A stretch of 16,056 bases of DNA from Pleurotus djamor. Its lineage: Eukaryota; Basidiomycota; Agaricomycetes; Agaricales; Pleurotaceae. Below the pieces are notes generated by a model, which did not search any database, was not told the DNA's origin, and saw only the letters and a list, made by a program, of their open reading frames with translations. The stretch covers positions 1 to 16,056 of the forward strand of contig JAPEVF010000987.1 of assembly GCA_029747585.1 (NCBI GenBank), written 5' to 3'. Made by a program: the position numbers and the translations under genes. This document shows, piece after piece, positions 1 to 10,800 of the stretch; the stretch's first letter is position 1, and each line of letters opens with the position of its first letter.

Positions 1-240
1 GGGCTCCTCGTATTACGGCCCAATGGAGACACCCTTACGTAGTCCAACACCTCGATTCAACTTTCCGATAAATCCTTGCCATCAACGACGTACCAGCTAA
101 ATTGCAATGTCCCTGGCCAAGCCGCAAAATGCTCTGATTCCACATCTCCAATGCCCTCCCCCACAACACAACCACAGTTCACACTGGTTAATGATGCCAA
201 CCTTTGATTTGCCGAAGGCGAGACACGGCGACGCGGCTCA

Positions 241-566
241 ATGGTCTTCAAGGCCGATCAATCTCAGGAAAAGTTGAGAAAAGTGGCTGATGAATTGAAG
301 AGGCCCTCCAATCAAAGCATGACGGAAGAGAAGCTATGGAGCTTATCGCCAACAGTAAGTATTTTATGTCCTACATACAGGTTCTTGAGGCAGAGTGGTC
401 TCGTGCCATGGGGCCCCCAGCTGCGAGCGAGCGGAGTGAATCTATTTGCGGTTTAGGCCCCAATTTTTCTTGTATCATTCAGCGTAGTTCCCGGGCATCA
501 ATTTCTGGCATCCTTTTACCGCTAAGGTATGCTCAACTACGGCGCCATAGCTGGCATATGTACTGA
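241..566 (+). pseudogene. Possible frameshifted ORF remnant, unknown function
   Basis: From the ATG at 241 one frame encodes a short charged helix-like stretch (MVFKADQSQEKLRKVADE) and then becomes less protein-like after about 294. A second frame, shifted by one base, is open from 294 to 566 and directly continues a charged, helix-like segment (it includes REAMELIANSKYF and VLEAEW) before becoming unconvincing after about 410. The two halves would join if one base were missing near 294, so this may be a decayed gene fragment, a sequencing error or chance. I do not recognise the family. No usable intron explains the switch: the GTAAGT at 354 has its nearest downstream CAG only 26 nt away. Confidence 0.25.
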
Positions 567-714
567 TACCCCGCTCAGCTCCGGAATGACTTGACACACT
601 TTGGGAGCTAATTTTCATCGAGATGAGGGCATGGGGCTTGTTCACAGAGCATCAAACTACTATATAAACATATTAGAGTTGTACGTGTCTTGTAGAATTG
701 GCCTGGCGCAGCAA

Positions 715-715
715 N
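715..715. other. Unresolved base (N) in a T-rich stretch
   Basis: A single N precedes a run of T in a T/G-rich low-complexity segment (about 714-760). It marks an ambiguous position in a draft assembly and lies outside any supported gene. Confidence 0.95.
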
Positions 716-779
716 TTTTTGCGGTTTTTGGTTGGTTTTTGGCGAGGCGTTCCGTTTTTGGGGTCACGATGCAGCTCGG

Positions 780-862
780 GATGGCTGAGCCACGAGCCAT
801 TTCCATATTTGGAAGAGCCGCTTTTAGCCGAGCCGAGCTGAACCGAGCCGAGCCACGGCAAC
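780..862. repeat. GAGCC/GGCTC-rich imperfect repeat
   Basis: The pentamer GAGCC occurs repeatedly, with tight copies at about 829-858 (AGCCGAGCCGAGCTGAACCG and following). It is flanked by looser copies from 786, and by an AGCTCGG at about 773 in the opposite sense. There are no coding features, terminal inverted repeats or target-site duplications that would identify a transposon. It lies about 100 bp beyond the stop codon of the BAR-SH3 gene and could be a degenerate minisatellite or the edge of a dispersed repeat. Confidence 0.5.
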
Positions 863-960
863 ACTACTGTAAGAGTAAGTATGTGCATGAAGTCCAGGGT
901 ATACGAACACGTATTACGAAGAGTCGGAATGGAAGTAAGGTACGCGATGGACGCGTTAAC

Positions 961-3434
961 TTACATACCATGATGGAATTGGAAGCAATTGCTACAAATT
1001 CCGGTAGTCTTGAAAGGGTGTTGCTTGAACTGGGTACACGCCGCCAACTCATTCGTACTCTCAAAGGGAGAAACGTCATATCCAAGGCTGCTTTGAGAAG
1101 AAGGGGCGAGCGATGCCGTCGTTGATCCGGGAAGGCCCAAAACGCTATTGGGTCGTCGATCGGGCACTGGTGGGACGATAGGGCTCCCGAGTTGCGTCGT
1201 ACGACGAGGAGGAGGCGGAGGAGGTACCTTCCTTCCGGCATCCGCAGTCATGGACCGCGTGGGTAGAGGAGGTCGGTTTGGAATCGTATCGGAGGCAAAA
1301 TCTCTTTGCATAGCTGGAGGAACGGCGTCGGCGCGTGAGCCATTGGACTTCCGGTATGGGGACGGATAACGGCTGTGTTCATCTTCACTAGCACTAACGA
1401 AGTTGTCGTCATGTGGTAGATAGAAGGGGCTAGCGTTGGGCGATAATGGATTTCCACTGAGAGTGTTCTCCTCCTCGTCTAGCTCACTTGCTTCCGAAGC
1501 ATCGTTGATCAGTGGGCGGTGGCCAGCAGCTTCATCTGAGGATATGGAAAGGCGTTTGGCCTTTGGACTTTTCTGTGCAGTGCTTCGTTGAGACGGCGGT
1601 TTCGGAGATGGGACGATCACAGTGTAGGACGTAGGGAAAAGGCCTTTCCTGCCCGAAACCTCACCCATCCACCAATCATCCGTGACTTCGTTCAAAATGA
1701 CGATTTCATCGCCAACTTTGAAGGAGAGTTCATCGGATGAGCCGTTGAAGTCATAGAGGGCACGGACGACTTTCCGATCCGGCTGAGAGGTTTTAAAAAT
1801 GCGACTACCAATTTTCGGCGATGCAGTTGCAAGGCTGTCCTTGGATCGCTTCGTCATTCTCCGTGCCAACGACGAGTTACTGGCAGCGCGATGGACTCGT
1901 TTTTCACCGTCCTCAATACCACCATCAGCATCGACAGGTAACGCTTCTGGGTCGTCCAGGTTAGCAAAGTCCTTGTCCTTCGTCTTCTTCCCCCATCCGG
2001 ACCAGCCGGAGATGCTCATCTTCTTCGCGGCCTTGTCTCCCTTCTCCTTCTCCTTCTCACCATTAGCGGTGGCAGTGCTATCAGTCCGCTTGCGAGATAA
2101 GCGGGATGTAGGACGGGACGGCGGCCTGCTACTTGAGATGGAGCCCGATCGTCCGTGAGTGGATGACCTTCTGCTGATTGCGGGTGGAAGCTGGGGAGAG
2201 ACATCATCCTCGGAGTTATCAGACGCGTGGTTTGATCTAGCTGAAGATCGGGCTGAGCGTTTCGATCTAACAGAGTTGGACTTGAGCATAGGATGTTTGA
2301 CGGAGGTAGAGCGTTTGTGGTTTCCGAGAGGGGTGGGCCTACGTAGACCAAGGCTTCAGTCAGCAATGCAATGATCGCGACGCGACGTGTAGGGACTTAC
2401 CAGTCAGATTTGACATCCTGCAGCACACCCAGGTACTGCTCGACGAATTTATACTCTAACTCGAGGAATCCCGTTAAATCCTTCTGCAGCTCCATTTCGC
2501 TCTCCTGGATCGCAACCATCTTTGCGCGAACGTCTTCGAGTGTCTCTTCACTAGTCAAGGTCAGAAAGCTGATGCAGAGTAGTCTGGGTTGACTTACTAT
2601 CGTTGCTTTGCAACTTCAAGATCCTCTTCCGCCTCACGTCTCTCCTTCTCCTTTTTGTTCTTCGACTTTTCGGCCTTTGTGACAGCTGCATCGTAGCTCA
2701 GCCTGTCTCATTAGTCATTGATCCGTTGACAAGGTTGGGATACGCCAGGAAGTACCTTCTGCTTTCTAGTTTCTTCTTGTGTGCTTCATAATCTTTGACG
2801 TCTTCTTGAAATCTCTGGATGGAAGCCAGGAAGGTATCTTGGAAGTCTAGTGCGTAGGCTTCTTGCAGTGTAGCAATCTTGCAGTGCGCGCGTCCTAGTC
2901 TGAGGAGAGATGACCCTGTGCGTAGTCGCGTCAACAAAACAATGGTTGCATAAAGCGTCGTCAAGGGCCAACCATAGACCGAATCCTCTGGAAATTGCTC
3001 GCCATGGACAATCATGACAATGCCCAAGGCATCGATAGGGAGGAGTTTCTCTGGATCATTGAGTGCTTCCGAGTCCCTCTTCTTCGTTAGCGCATGATGA
3101 TAGCCCTCAGAGGCGGCATGAAGTCTGGGGGAAAGACAGAGATAATGAGCGTTGGGATGGGTCACCCGCGGATATTCCGTACTTATCAGCACCCGTCTTC
3201 CTCAACTCAATGTCCTTGTCCACATCCTTGAACTCGTCCGAGTAAGTAGTCTTGTCTCGCGTTGAGATGACCTCGCCAGCCCACTACGTAGTGAGCACGT
3301 CAATGAAGACAAAGACATGAGCATGTTGGACAAAAGCCAACCTGACGAAGTTTACCAAGCTAAGGAAGCGTTCAGTCTACTGCGACGACCCGCATAAAAA
3401 TTGCAGCAGGGGGACTCGCCTGTTTGCTTGCCAT
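961..3434 (-). CDS. BAR-SH3 domain adaptor protein (membrane curvature / endocytosis)
   Basis: The exons in transcript order are 3420-3434, 3342-3359, 3183-3283, 2973-3124, 2756-2915, 2598-2702, 2401-2550 and 961-2338 (2079 nt, 692 aa). Residues about 8-245 form a helical BAR domain: WAGEVISTRDKTTYSDEFKD near the start, GRAHCKIATLQEAYA in the middle, and EYKFVEQYLGVLQDVKSDW at the end. A Ser/Arg/Lys-rich linker follows, then an SH3 domain at about 423-476 with ALYDF, the WW pair of DDWWMGE, and the GLFPTSY motif. Next come proline-rich stretches (VPPPPPPRR, PPVPDRRP) and a C-terminal Cys/His motif (C-x13-C-x2-C-x4-HH). The BAR-SH3 family binds curved membranes and recruits proline-rich partners in endocytosis and actin control. 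Two tiny 5' exons (15 and 18 nt) and a GC donor after exon 1 are inferred, because they restore an N-terminus I recall from homologues (MASKQLGKLRQ). The domain calls are firm; the first two exons are less so. Confidence 0.9.
3342..3359 (-). other. 18-nt microexon (exon 2 of the BAR-SH3 gene)
   Basis: The six codons encode LGKLRQ. The acceptor is CCTTAG and the donor is CAG|GTTGGC. Both flanks are phase 0, so skipping would keep the frame. The 58-nt downstream intron leads straight into WAGEVIS. Confidence 0.7.
3420..3434 (-). other. 15-nt first coding exon with GC donor (BAR-SH3 gene)
   Basis: ATG has A at -3 and G at +4. Five codons (MASKQ) are followed by CAG|GCGAGT, a GC-AG type 5' splice site. 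The GT four bases further on would leave the wrong phase for exon 2. The intron is 60 nt, with CTGAAC as a possible branch sequence about 15 nt from the acceptor. Confidence 0.65.
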
Positions 3435-3504
3435 GCTGGCAGTTACGGTGTTTGCCCGGAGAGCTGAGATACACGAATTAGCAGCGGTGGTACCATGATG
3501 AGAA

Positions 3505-3513
3505 TATTATATA
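3505..3513 (-). promoter_or_regulatory. Candidate TATA box of the BAR-SH3 gene
   Basis: The minus strand reads TATATAATA here, about 71-79 bp upstream of the inferred ATG at 3434. This is a reasonable distance for a fungal core promoter with a short 5' UTR. Confidence 0.45.
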
Positions 3514-4232
3514 CGCCTTGCCGAGGCACGGCATGGCCCAGATTCAACGTAAAACGTTTAGGGGCTCTCAGGGCAACCGTCGCCCGCTCCTCGTCCCCAT
3601 GAGCCCATCCAAGTGCGACAGGGCTTTGGCTCTTGGAAACAACGACCTGCATCGTCGGGTGACAGAACTTCTTAGTGATGATTTGGTAAAACGTTGAAGA
3701 GACAAAGTGACTCGAGCAGAATCACTTTGAGCGTCTGACAATGGGCTGCTGAGGGATTTGTCCTGCCCGGGCTGCCCGACTGACATTCGTCCAGAAATAA
3801 CATGACCTCGAGGACGATGACCCTCCGCATTGGTGAAATTCAGGATTGTAAATGGGCACGGTGATAACGCGTTCAGGGATACCCTATTCAGGGTCGTTCC
3901 CCACAACAGGGTGCGCCTACGGAACCAAGTTTGGTTTGCTACTCTGCTCTCCACCCCCACAATCGTCCATATGATAAAAAGAACGCGTCTTCCTCGTCTC
4001 CTGAAATTCAGCTCTGAGGAACTGCATAGCGAGGGAATGTCGCGTCGTTCTGGATTGTGTATGGACGAAAGGAGCCACAATGGGAAATGAATGAAGATTT
4101 ATGATTTTTGCGCTTTTTTATATACAAATCGCTGATCGAATCGCTCACTCTCAATCCGCATAGCCAAGTCTCTCCGGCCGGCATGTCTGCTATTCGGGCA
4201 CCTGCAAAACTCCCTCGGTCCTTCCACAATCC

Positions 4233-4301
4233 TATAAATTCGACGGACTCGACTCCCTTCTCTCCCCAACATCTTCCCCACCTTCCTTTCCTTCCTCAAC
4301 C
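4233..4301 (+). promoter_or_regulatory. Core promoter of the GH5 glucanase: TATA box and CT-rich leader
   Basis: TATAAAT at 4233-4239 lies 69 bp before the ATG. From about 4252 to 4299 the sequence is a strongly pyrimidine-rich tract made of CCTT/CCC runs, ending in CAACC before the ATG (A at -3). TATA plus a CT-rich leader is typical of highly expressed filamentous-fungal genes, so strong expression is inferred. Confidence 0.6.
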
Positions 4302-5956
<1,655 letters not shown>

Positions 5957-6172
5957 TAATGAAGTGATAAAGGCTAAAGAAGGTTTGATCTAACTGTCTT
6001 TTCGAGCTTCTGTTGCATTCTTTCAATTGGGTTTATACATGTAATGATCCTTACGTTCACTGTGATTTATTTTATCGCGCGAAGTCCATGTTTACAGGGG
6101 GTGCTCAGGGTGAATCCGTGTGCATTATGCAGGTATAGAGTACATCTAAGAGCATCTAAGTCTCTAGGCGTC
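5957..6172. other. Convergent 3' intergenic gap, GH5 / mitochondrial carrier
   Basis: 216 bp separate the two stop codons. On the minus strand AATAAA lies at 6066-6071. On the plus strand only weak A-rich signals are seen (TAATAATGAAG and TGATAAAGG, just after the GH5 stop). A short direct repeat of CATCTAAG (about 6143 and 6153) falls in the carrier gene's 3' UTR. Confidence 0.5.
6066..6071 (-). terminator. Poly(A) signal AATAAA of the carrier gene
   Basis: The canonical hexamer on the minus strand lies about 102 bp past the TAG at 6173-6175 of the mitochondrial carrier. Confidence 0.5.
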
Positions 6173-7707
6173 CTATGCCTCTGAATCGCCGTCCCGGGCT
6201 TTAAGGTATAGGTTGATGATGATATCGTTTGCGGTAAGAGTGACGATTCTAAAAGAACACGATCAAGCTCAGAATTAAACGCGGGAGGAAGGGAAGCATA
6301 CGTATGTGGCGCAATGCGCATGAAATGTGCTGTTGAACCTACACACAGATAAACATGGGTCCCTTCCAAAGATGACTGCAAAATGGCTGACCTTTGTACC
6401 ATCCTCGTACGCCTTCGGCCTTGAAGGTTTTCCATAGACAATCTATCGGATTTCGGTAAAGGGATCCGACAAGCTTCCCATTCGGTAGCCGAGTAGTCGG
6501 TTGATTATAGACACGCGTTAGAGCCTGGCAAAGGAGTGAGCAGCTAATCGCGGAAGATAGCGTTTGTGTACGCACAGTATCGGCGGGTTGCATGACTAGA
6601 CACTGGTGTATAGCGAAGATGAATCAGGACTTCGTTGGGAAAAGATAGAGGCTGACATACAACACAAGCTCCTGAAACGGAACTGCTAAGAAGGAAGGTC
6701 AGTGGGCTATTTGCAGGTAGTATGCCATTCTTCGACAGTTGATTTTTCGTGAAGTTGTAGCTAGGTAGTTGGACCTGACGACGTTGTAAGCGTCACAAAC
6801 TAAGTTTATAGAGAGCAGGTGAGTTACAGAGGAACCCATAGACGTCCGTAGGATGGCTGCATCCATGCCACGGACTAGGCCACGAAGACCTTCCGCACGG
6901 AAGATGGTCGTGAGGGCATCGAAAGAGCTTTTGTAGTAATGTTGTGCGCCTACTGGGAGGGCTGGAGAGTAGGCCTGCATGCGCGCCTTGATCAGGAAGA
7001 GAGGGTTACCGAGGGCGGCTATGAGGAGAATTCAAGACATTGTTATGTGATCGGGGATGGAGGAATGTACATACCACCAACTGCACCACTTGAAGCACCA
7101 GCGATGAGTGAGGTTATAGGAATTTGGTCCGTTGCCGTGCGTCCGATGAATTTGTTGATATTCCGTCGAAATGGTTCATAGAAGCCTACGAAACCGGAAA
7201 GAAATGAGACATATCACTACACGGAAAGAGACGTGATTTGCTTACCGAGCCGTGAGCCATTGAGTAGGAACTGTGTCAAGTCAGTCGTCGAATATGGGGA
7301 CAAGAGTCACTCGTCGCACCTGGTAGACGTACTAAGAAACATCAACCATTGGCTTCAGCATGAGGGGGGAGGCCGAAGGATGGAAAGACACACCGCAGGA
7401 CCTAAACCGCGTTGCATCCCGCGTATTCCTTCATTTTTCCAAGTTTTTGAGAAGACATCCACAGCACTTTTGTACACTCGTTCGCCCCCGTTTTTCGCTA
7501 ATTCCCCTTGTAGCTGCAAGCGCGTCTTGGCCACCTCAGCCGGGTTTGAGATAGTGACCTATAAACGGAATCTCGGTTGAGTGTGTGACTGTCCAGAAGG
7601 GTTCTGAAAACAAGACCCACAGCAATACACGCAGCGACTGCACCGCAGAAAAAACCCTCCGCGCTTGACAAAGGATGGGCTTTAACTGTGGCAGGTTTTG
7701 TGGCCAT
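6173..7707 (-). CDS. OAC1: Mitochondrial oxaloacetate/sulfate-type carrier (Oac1 / SLC25A34-35 family)
   Basis: Eleven exons: 7621-7707, 7394-7558, 7320-7331, 7246-7270, 7075-7185, 6828-7018, 6661-6774, 6576-6602, 6392-6524, 6302-6338 and 6173-6248 (978 nt, 325 aa; yeast Oac1 is 324). The three carrier repeats have signatures PAEVAK (35-40), PLFLIK (139-144) and PADTAL (241-246). The last two deviate from the general Px[DE]xx[KR] in the same way as Oac1 (PLFLVK, PWDVIL). Other Oac1-like blocks are LLNGSRLGFYEPFR, RGMDAAILRTSMGSSVQLP and HFMRIAPHT. The protein lies in the inner mitochondrial membrane. In yeast the family exchanges oxaloacetate, sulfate, malonate and alpha-isopropylmalate, linking it to anaplerosis and leucine synthesis; the substrate here is inferred. 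It shares a 163-bp promoter region with the Mdm1-like gene. It is intron-rich, with exons of 12, 25 and 27 nt. Confidence 0.95.
7320..7331 (-). other. 12-nt microexon (exon 3 of the carrier gene)
   Basis: TACGTCTACCAG encodes YVYQ, matching YIYQ at the same place in yeast Oac1 (before the GLNGSRLGFYEP region). The acceptor is TTCTTAG and the donor is CAG|GTGCGA. The flanking introns are 62 and 49 nt, and both boundaries are phase 0. Without it the protein would lack four residues at the start of transmembrane helix 2. Confidence 0.88.
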
Positions 7708-7870
7708 TAGTGGACGGAGGGGAGAAGACGAGAAGTTGGGTATACCGGGTCCACGTGCCGCCGGTGAGTTAGTGCGTCCAGGGTTGCAATGAATCCTCGG
7801 CTTCTTGTCGTCTAACCTCCATCATCTCCTCGTCGCGTCGGTCGGCCGCCAATGTACGAACGCAGATAGC
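7708..7870. promoter_or_regulatory. 163-bp divergent promoter, carrier / Mdm1-like gene
   Basis: This short gap must serve both genes. It holds a CACGTG E-box at 7752-7757 inside a 22-bp imperfect palindrome (7744-7765: ACCGG arm, E-box, CCGGT arm). CACGTG is the core site of fungal bHLH regulators of the Cbf1/Pho4 type; which factor acts here is not known. No TATA box is evident on either strand. Confidence 0.55.
7852..7869 (+). promoter_or_regulatory. 5-codon uORF just before the Mdm1-like start
   Basis: ATG at 7852 opens a reading frame of five codons (MYERR) ending with TAG at 7867-7869, one base before the main ATG at 7871. Its context is weak (C at -3), while the main ATG has A at -3. 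It matters only if transcription starts upstream of 7852, which the sequence does not show. Confidence 0.4.
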
Positions 7871-10800
7871 ATGAGCGTATTCAGCACACAAGGCGCCGTT
7901 GTCCTGGGCATCCTTGCCGTCGCGCTCCCCACCATCGCCCGCGTCTTCGTTTCGCCCATCGGTCTTCTGCTGCTGTCGCCTTTGTTATTGGTTTTCCTTA
8001 TCTTCGCCAGTGTTTTGATCCATATATGGATTGGGCATTGGTTGGATGCCAAGCGTGGACTCAGAAAGCCCTCGTTAGTCCAGGCCGCAAGACCGTTCTC
8101 TTTCTCAACACCCGCGGCATGGCAAGCTGTCCTTACTCGTTCGCAATGGTCACATAATATGCCTCATTCATACCCACCGTTATACCCGGAATCTCGAATG
8201 ATATCTTCGACACTCAACGAAATCCTCATTCTGATTGTCCGTGACTTCGTCCTGACATGGTACAAGGATTTATCTTCGTCCCCCTCGTTTCCGACCGCTG
8301 TGTCTGCGGTGCTACATAGCGCCCTTGCGCAGCTACTTGATAGGGCGGAAAGCATTGACTTAGCCGCACTCATAGTGAAGCGTATAATGCCCAAAGTGAC
8401 GGCCCATATCGAGCAGTTTCGACAATCGGAGATGGCGTTACGGGGAGCTGGATTAGAGCGTCGGTTGACTCAGTCCGAAGAACTTGACCTTCTTCTGGCC
8501 AGTCGGTATGCTTCGAAGGGAGGGGAGAAACTGCACCCTGCCGTTGCCAACCTTTCAACAACCTTTACGAAGCAAACTGAAGAAGCTCATCTCCGTCAAC
8601 TCATCGACCAGGCATTGCCGTTCGTCCTCCCAGAAACTGAGGCGAATAGTAAAGCGTTGAAGATAGTAGCACGGGAGATAGCAGCATGCTCTGTCCTGTA
8701 TCCCATCATGGAGATGATGTCAGATCCTGACTTCTGGAATCGAATAATTGACGACATTGTATGTGCTTTGACTCTTTATTATGATACGACTTTTCACGAT
8801 TTTCTAGGCCGGCGCAGTTATTCATCAACAGTCAGTACATATCGGTCTATATCTTTTGCATCCATTCAATCTTGCCCAGGAAACTCATCACGAAAATCCG
8901 TAACGTATTGGAAGCGCAGTCTCCTCAGCCCCAAGCCCACGTTTCTGCCCCTCAAATTGCAGCCACTACTGAGACCATCACTATCCGCACTGATGTCAGG
9001 CAATTCGAATCGTTCTTGAGAAGCATCAACCGCTGTTCCTCATTGTTAGATGCGCGACGCCTCAAGAACGACATCATGGGAGAGATACGTCGAACGAGGG
9101 TACTTTTAGGTGAGTGCCTTCCATAGTAAACCCATCTTTCTTCAACATTTTACCCTTGATGATAGGCGACCATGAAAAGGATGACTGGATCAATGGTGAA
9201 AAAACCGAGGATGTCGTAGCCTTTCTAGACCGTCTCTATACTGCCAAACGTACAGTAGAGGAACGTATAGTAATGCTTGGTGGAGAAGACGAATCTGTAC
9301 GTCCAGTCTATCTACTATCAACGACCTTGGTGTCTTACTTTCTATCAGTTTAACCGTCAACCTACTCAGTCACGACGCGCCACTCGATTGACCCTCCGTG
9401 ATGTCCTAGCCAATCCCAGCTCGCTATCCTACTTCATGGAGTTCATGGACCGACGAAACCGCTCGTTGTTGGTCCAATTCTGGCTTACGGTAGAGTCCTT
9501 CAAGAACCCGTTAGAATCGGTTCAGTCAGATTCTTCTGGCGACGAGGAAGAAACTCTTCAAGACCGATCCATTTTTACTACGATGAAGGAAGATATCTCC
9601 ATGATCAATGAGCTGTATTTCTCGTCTCCGTCTCCTCCCTCCGCACTGTCTTCGATATCCGCGAAGTACATCGACAGCATTAGGGAGTTCGCTCGCTCTG
9701 AAGTCACCCTCCCGTTTCCCGCTCAGAAGAAAGTGCGTCGCAATGTCTTGCTTGCCCAACGTCAAGTCGAAAAAGCCATGGAACAAGACTTTGAGGAATT
9801 TCAACGCTCAGAGCTTTGGTTCCGAGTTGTAGGAGATAGTGAAGTTCAACACAAGGAGGCCGCGCCCGAGCCCGAGGTTTCCGGCCCATCCACGTCTTCT
9901 ACACCCAATTTCCCGACCATGCCCTTCCATTTCGGTTGGACTCCATCGCCTGCTGCGCGTCCCGAACCTATCCAAGCCGTTCCAATGCAGCGAGCGACTT
10001 CATCCACGTCCCACATATCCGCAGAAACCTCGCGCCGGGTTCGCCCCGATGTTGATCTCCTGATGTCGTCCGTTGCCGACTTATCAGGCTCCTCTCGAGC
10101 GCCTCTATTCGACGATCCAGATGCTGAAGACCAGAAAGTAGACAAAATCCAATCAGCGCGAATGGATGCTATCCAGGCTGCCCTGACGGATATCATTGCC
10201 CTGGACAACGAAGAGTCGACAAAAAAGTCAATACTCCCCTCGATATCTTCTTTGACCTCGCCCAAGCCAATGCGTGATCCTCTGCCCCCTTCGGAACCCA
10301 AGGCCGCATCTGTGAAGCTAATTGCTAAGCGCGGCATGTTCGACGACGACGACTCTGATGAGGTTGAAGCTGAGGATGACGGCGTTGACAGTGAAGAGAA
10401 GCCGGAGGATGAAGCAGAGAGACCCCAGTCATTCCATTCAGCGGGGCCAGGTGACCTCCAACTCTCTTACGAAATCGACCGCCTGGGCACCAAGATCGAT
10501 AGCTTGAAAAGCCAAGATCTTATTCTCAACAAACTCATCCAGAAGGCTGAACTCACCGGTGACGCGCAAGAATTGCGTTTGTTGAAGAAGTCTAAGTCCT
10601 CCATGGATCGTGAAATCCGACAATATGAATTCCAGCGAACCCAGTACGAACAACAAGAGTCGGCCAACCGTCTGTTCTCCAATAAGACGCGGGTATCAAT
10701 TGTAAACTCAACGGTTGGAGAAGAAGATGGCAGGCAGGTTGTTCGATATCTGATTGAAGTCCAACAGCTTGCCCCCAATGGTACATTTGGGTCTGGCTGG

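Larger units (their letters stand above)
1..960. other. Gene-poor left flank and 3' region of the BAR-SH3 gene
   Basis: No complete gene can be supported here. The stretch holds a possible broken ORF at 241-566, a TATATAAAC sequence at 661-669 with no convincing gene after it, a T-rich stretch with an unresolved N at 715, and a GAGCC-rich repeat at about 780-862. The 3' part must include the 3' UTR of the minus-strand gene ending at 961. I find no AATAAA on that strand between 960 and 1, so the cleavage site of that transcript is not obvious. Confidence 0.6.
3435..4301. promoter_or_regulatory. Divergent intergenic region between the BAR-SH3 and GH5 genes
   Basis: These 867 bp, the longest gap in the window, separate two divergently transcribed genes. 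They hold a TATA-like element at each end (3505-3513 minus, 4233-4239 plus), a second AT-rich TTTTTTATATACAAAT at about 4113, and a pyrimidine-rich leader before the GH5 start. Long open frames inside it have no conserved or protein-like composition. No RNA gene is apparent. Confidence 0.6.

Noticed and set aside
661..669. TATATAAAC as a promoter for a plus-strand gene
   Set aside because: No credible coding sequence follows on the plus strand before the antisense BAR-SH3 gene.
601..1125. Open frame of about 174 codons on the plus strand across the N and the end of the BAR-SH3 gene
   Set aside because: It starts without ATG, includes the unresolved base and the repeat, and overlaps antisense with the conserved C-terminus of the BAR-SH3 protein.
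3881..3898. Small hairpin (AGGG-AT-ACCCT) upstream of GH5
   Set aside because: The stem is too short and has no T-run or conserved context; it is expected by chance in an 867-bp gap.
3568..4080. 170-codon open frame on the minus strand in the BAR-SH3/GH5 intergenic region
   Set aside because: The composition is Arg/Ser-rich, typical of unselected sequence. There is no domain, no splice continuity and no neighbouring exon, and it sits in a region expected to be promoter.
7805..7870. Longer N-terminus of the Mdm1-like protein from a TTG at 7805
   Set aside because: There is no ATG in this frame before 7871, and starting at 7871 puts the membrane segment close to the N-terminus as in the family.
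9846..10337. 163-codon antisense frame inside the Mdm1-like gene
   Set aside because: It lies wholly opposite a well-supported exon encoding a disordered Ser/Pro/acidic linker; such codon use opens the opposite frame by chance.
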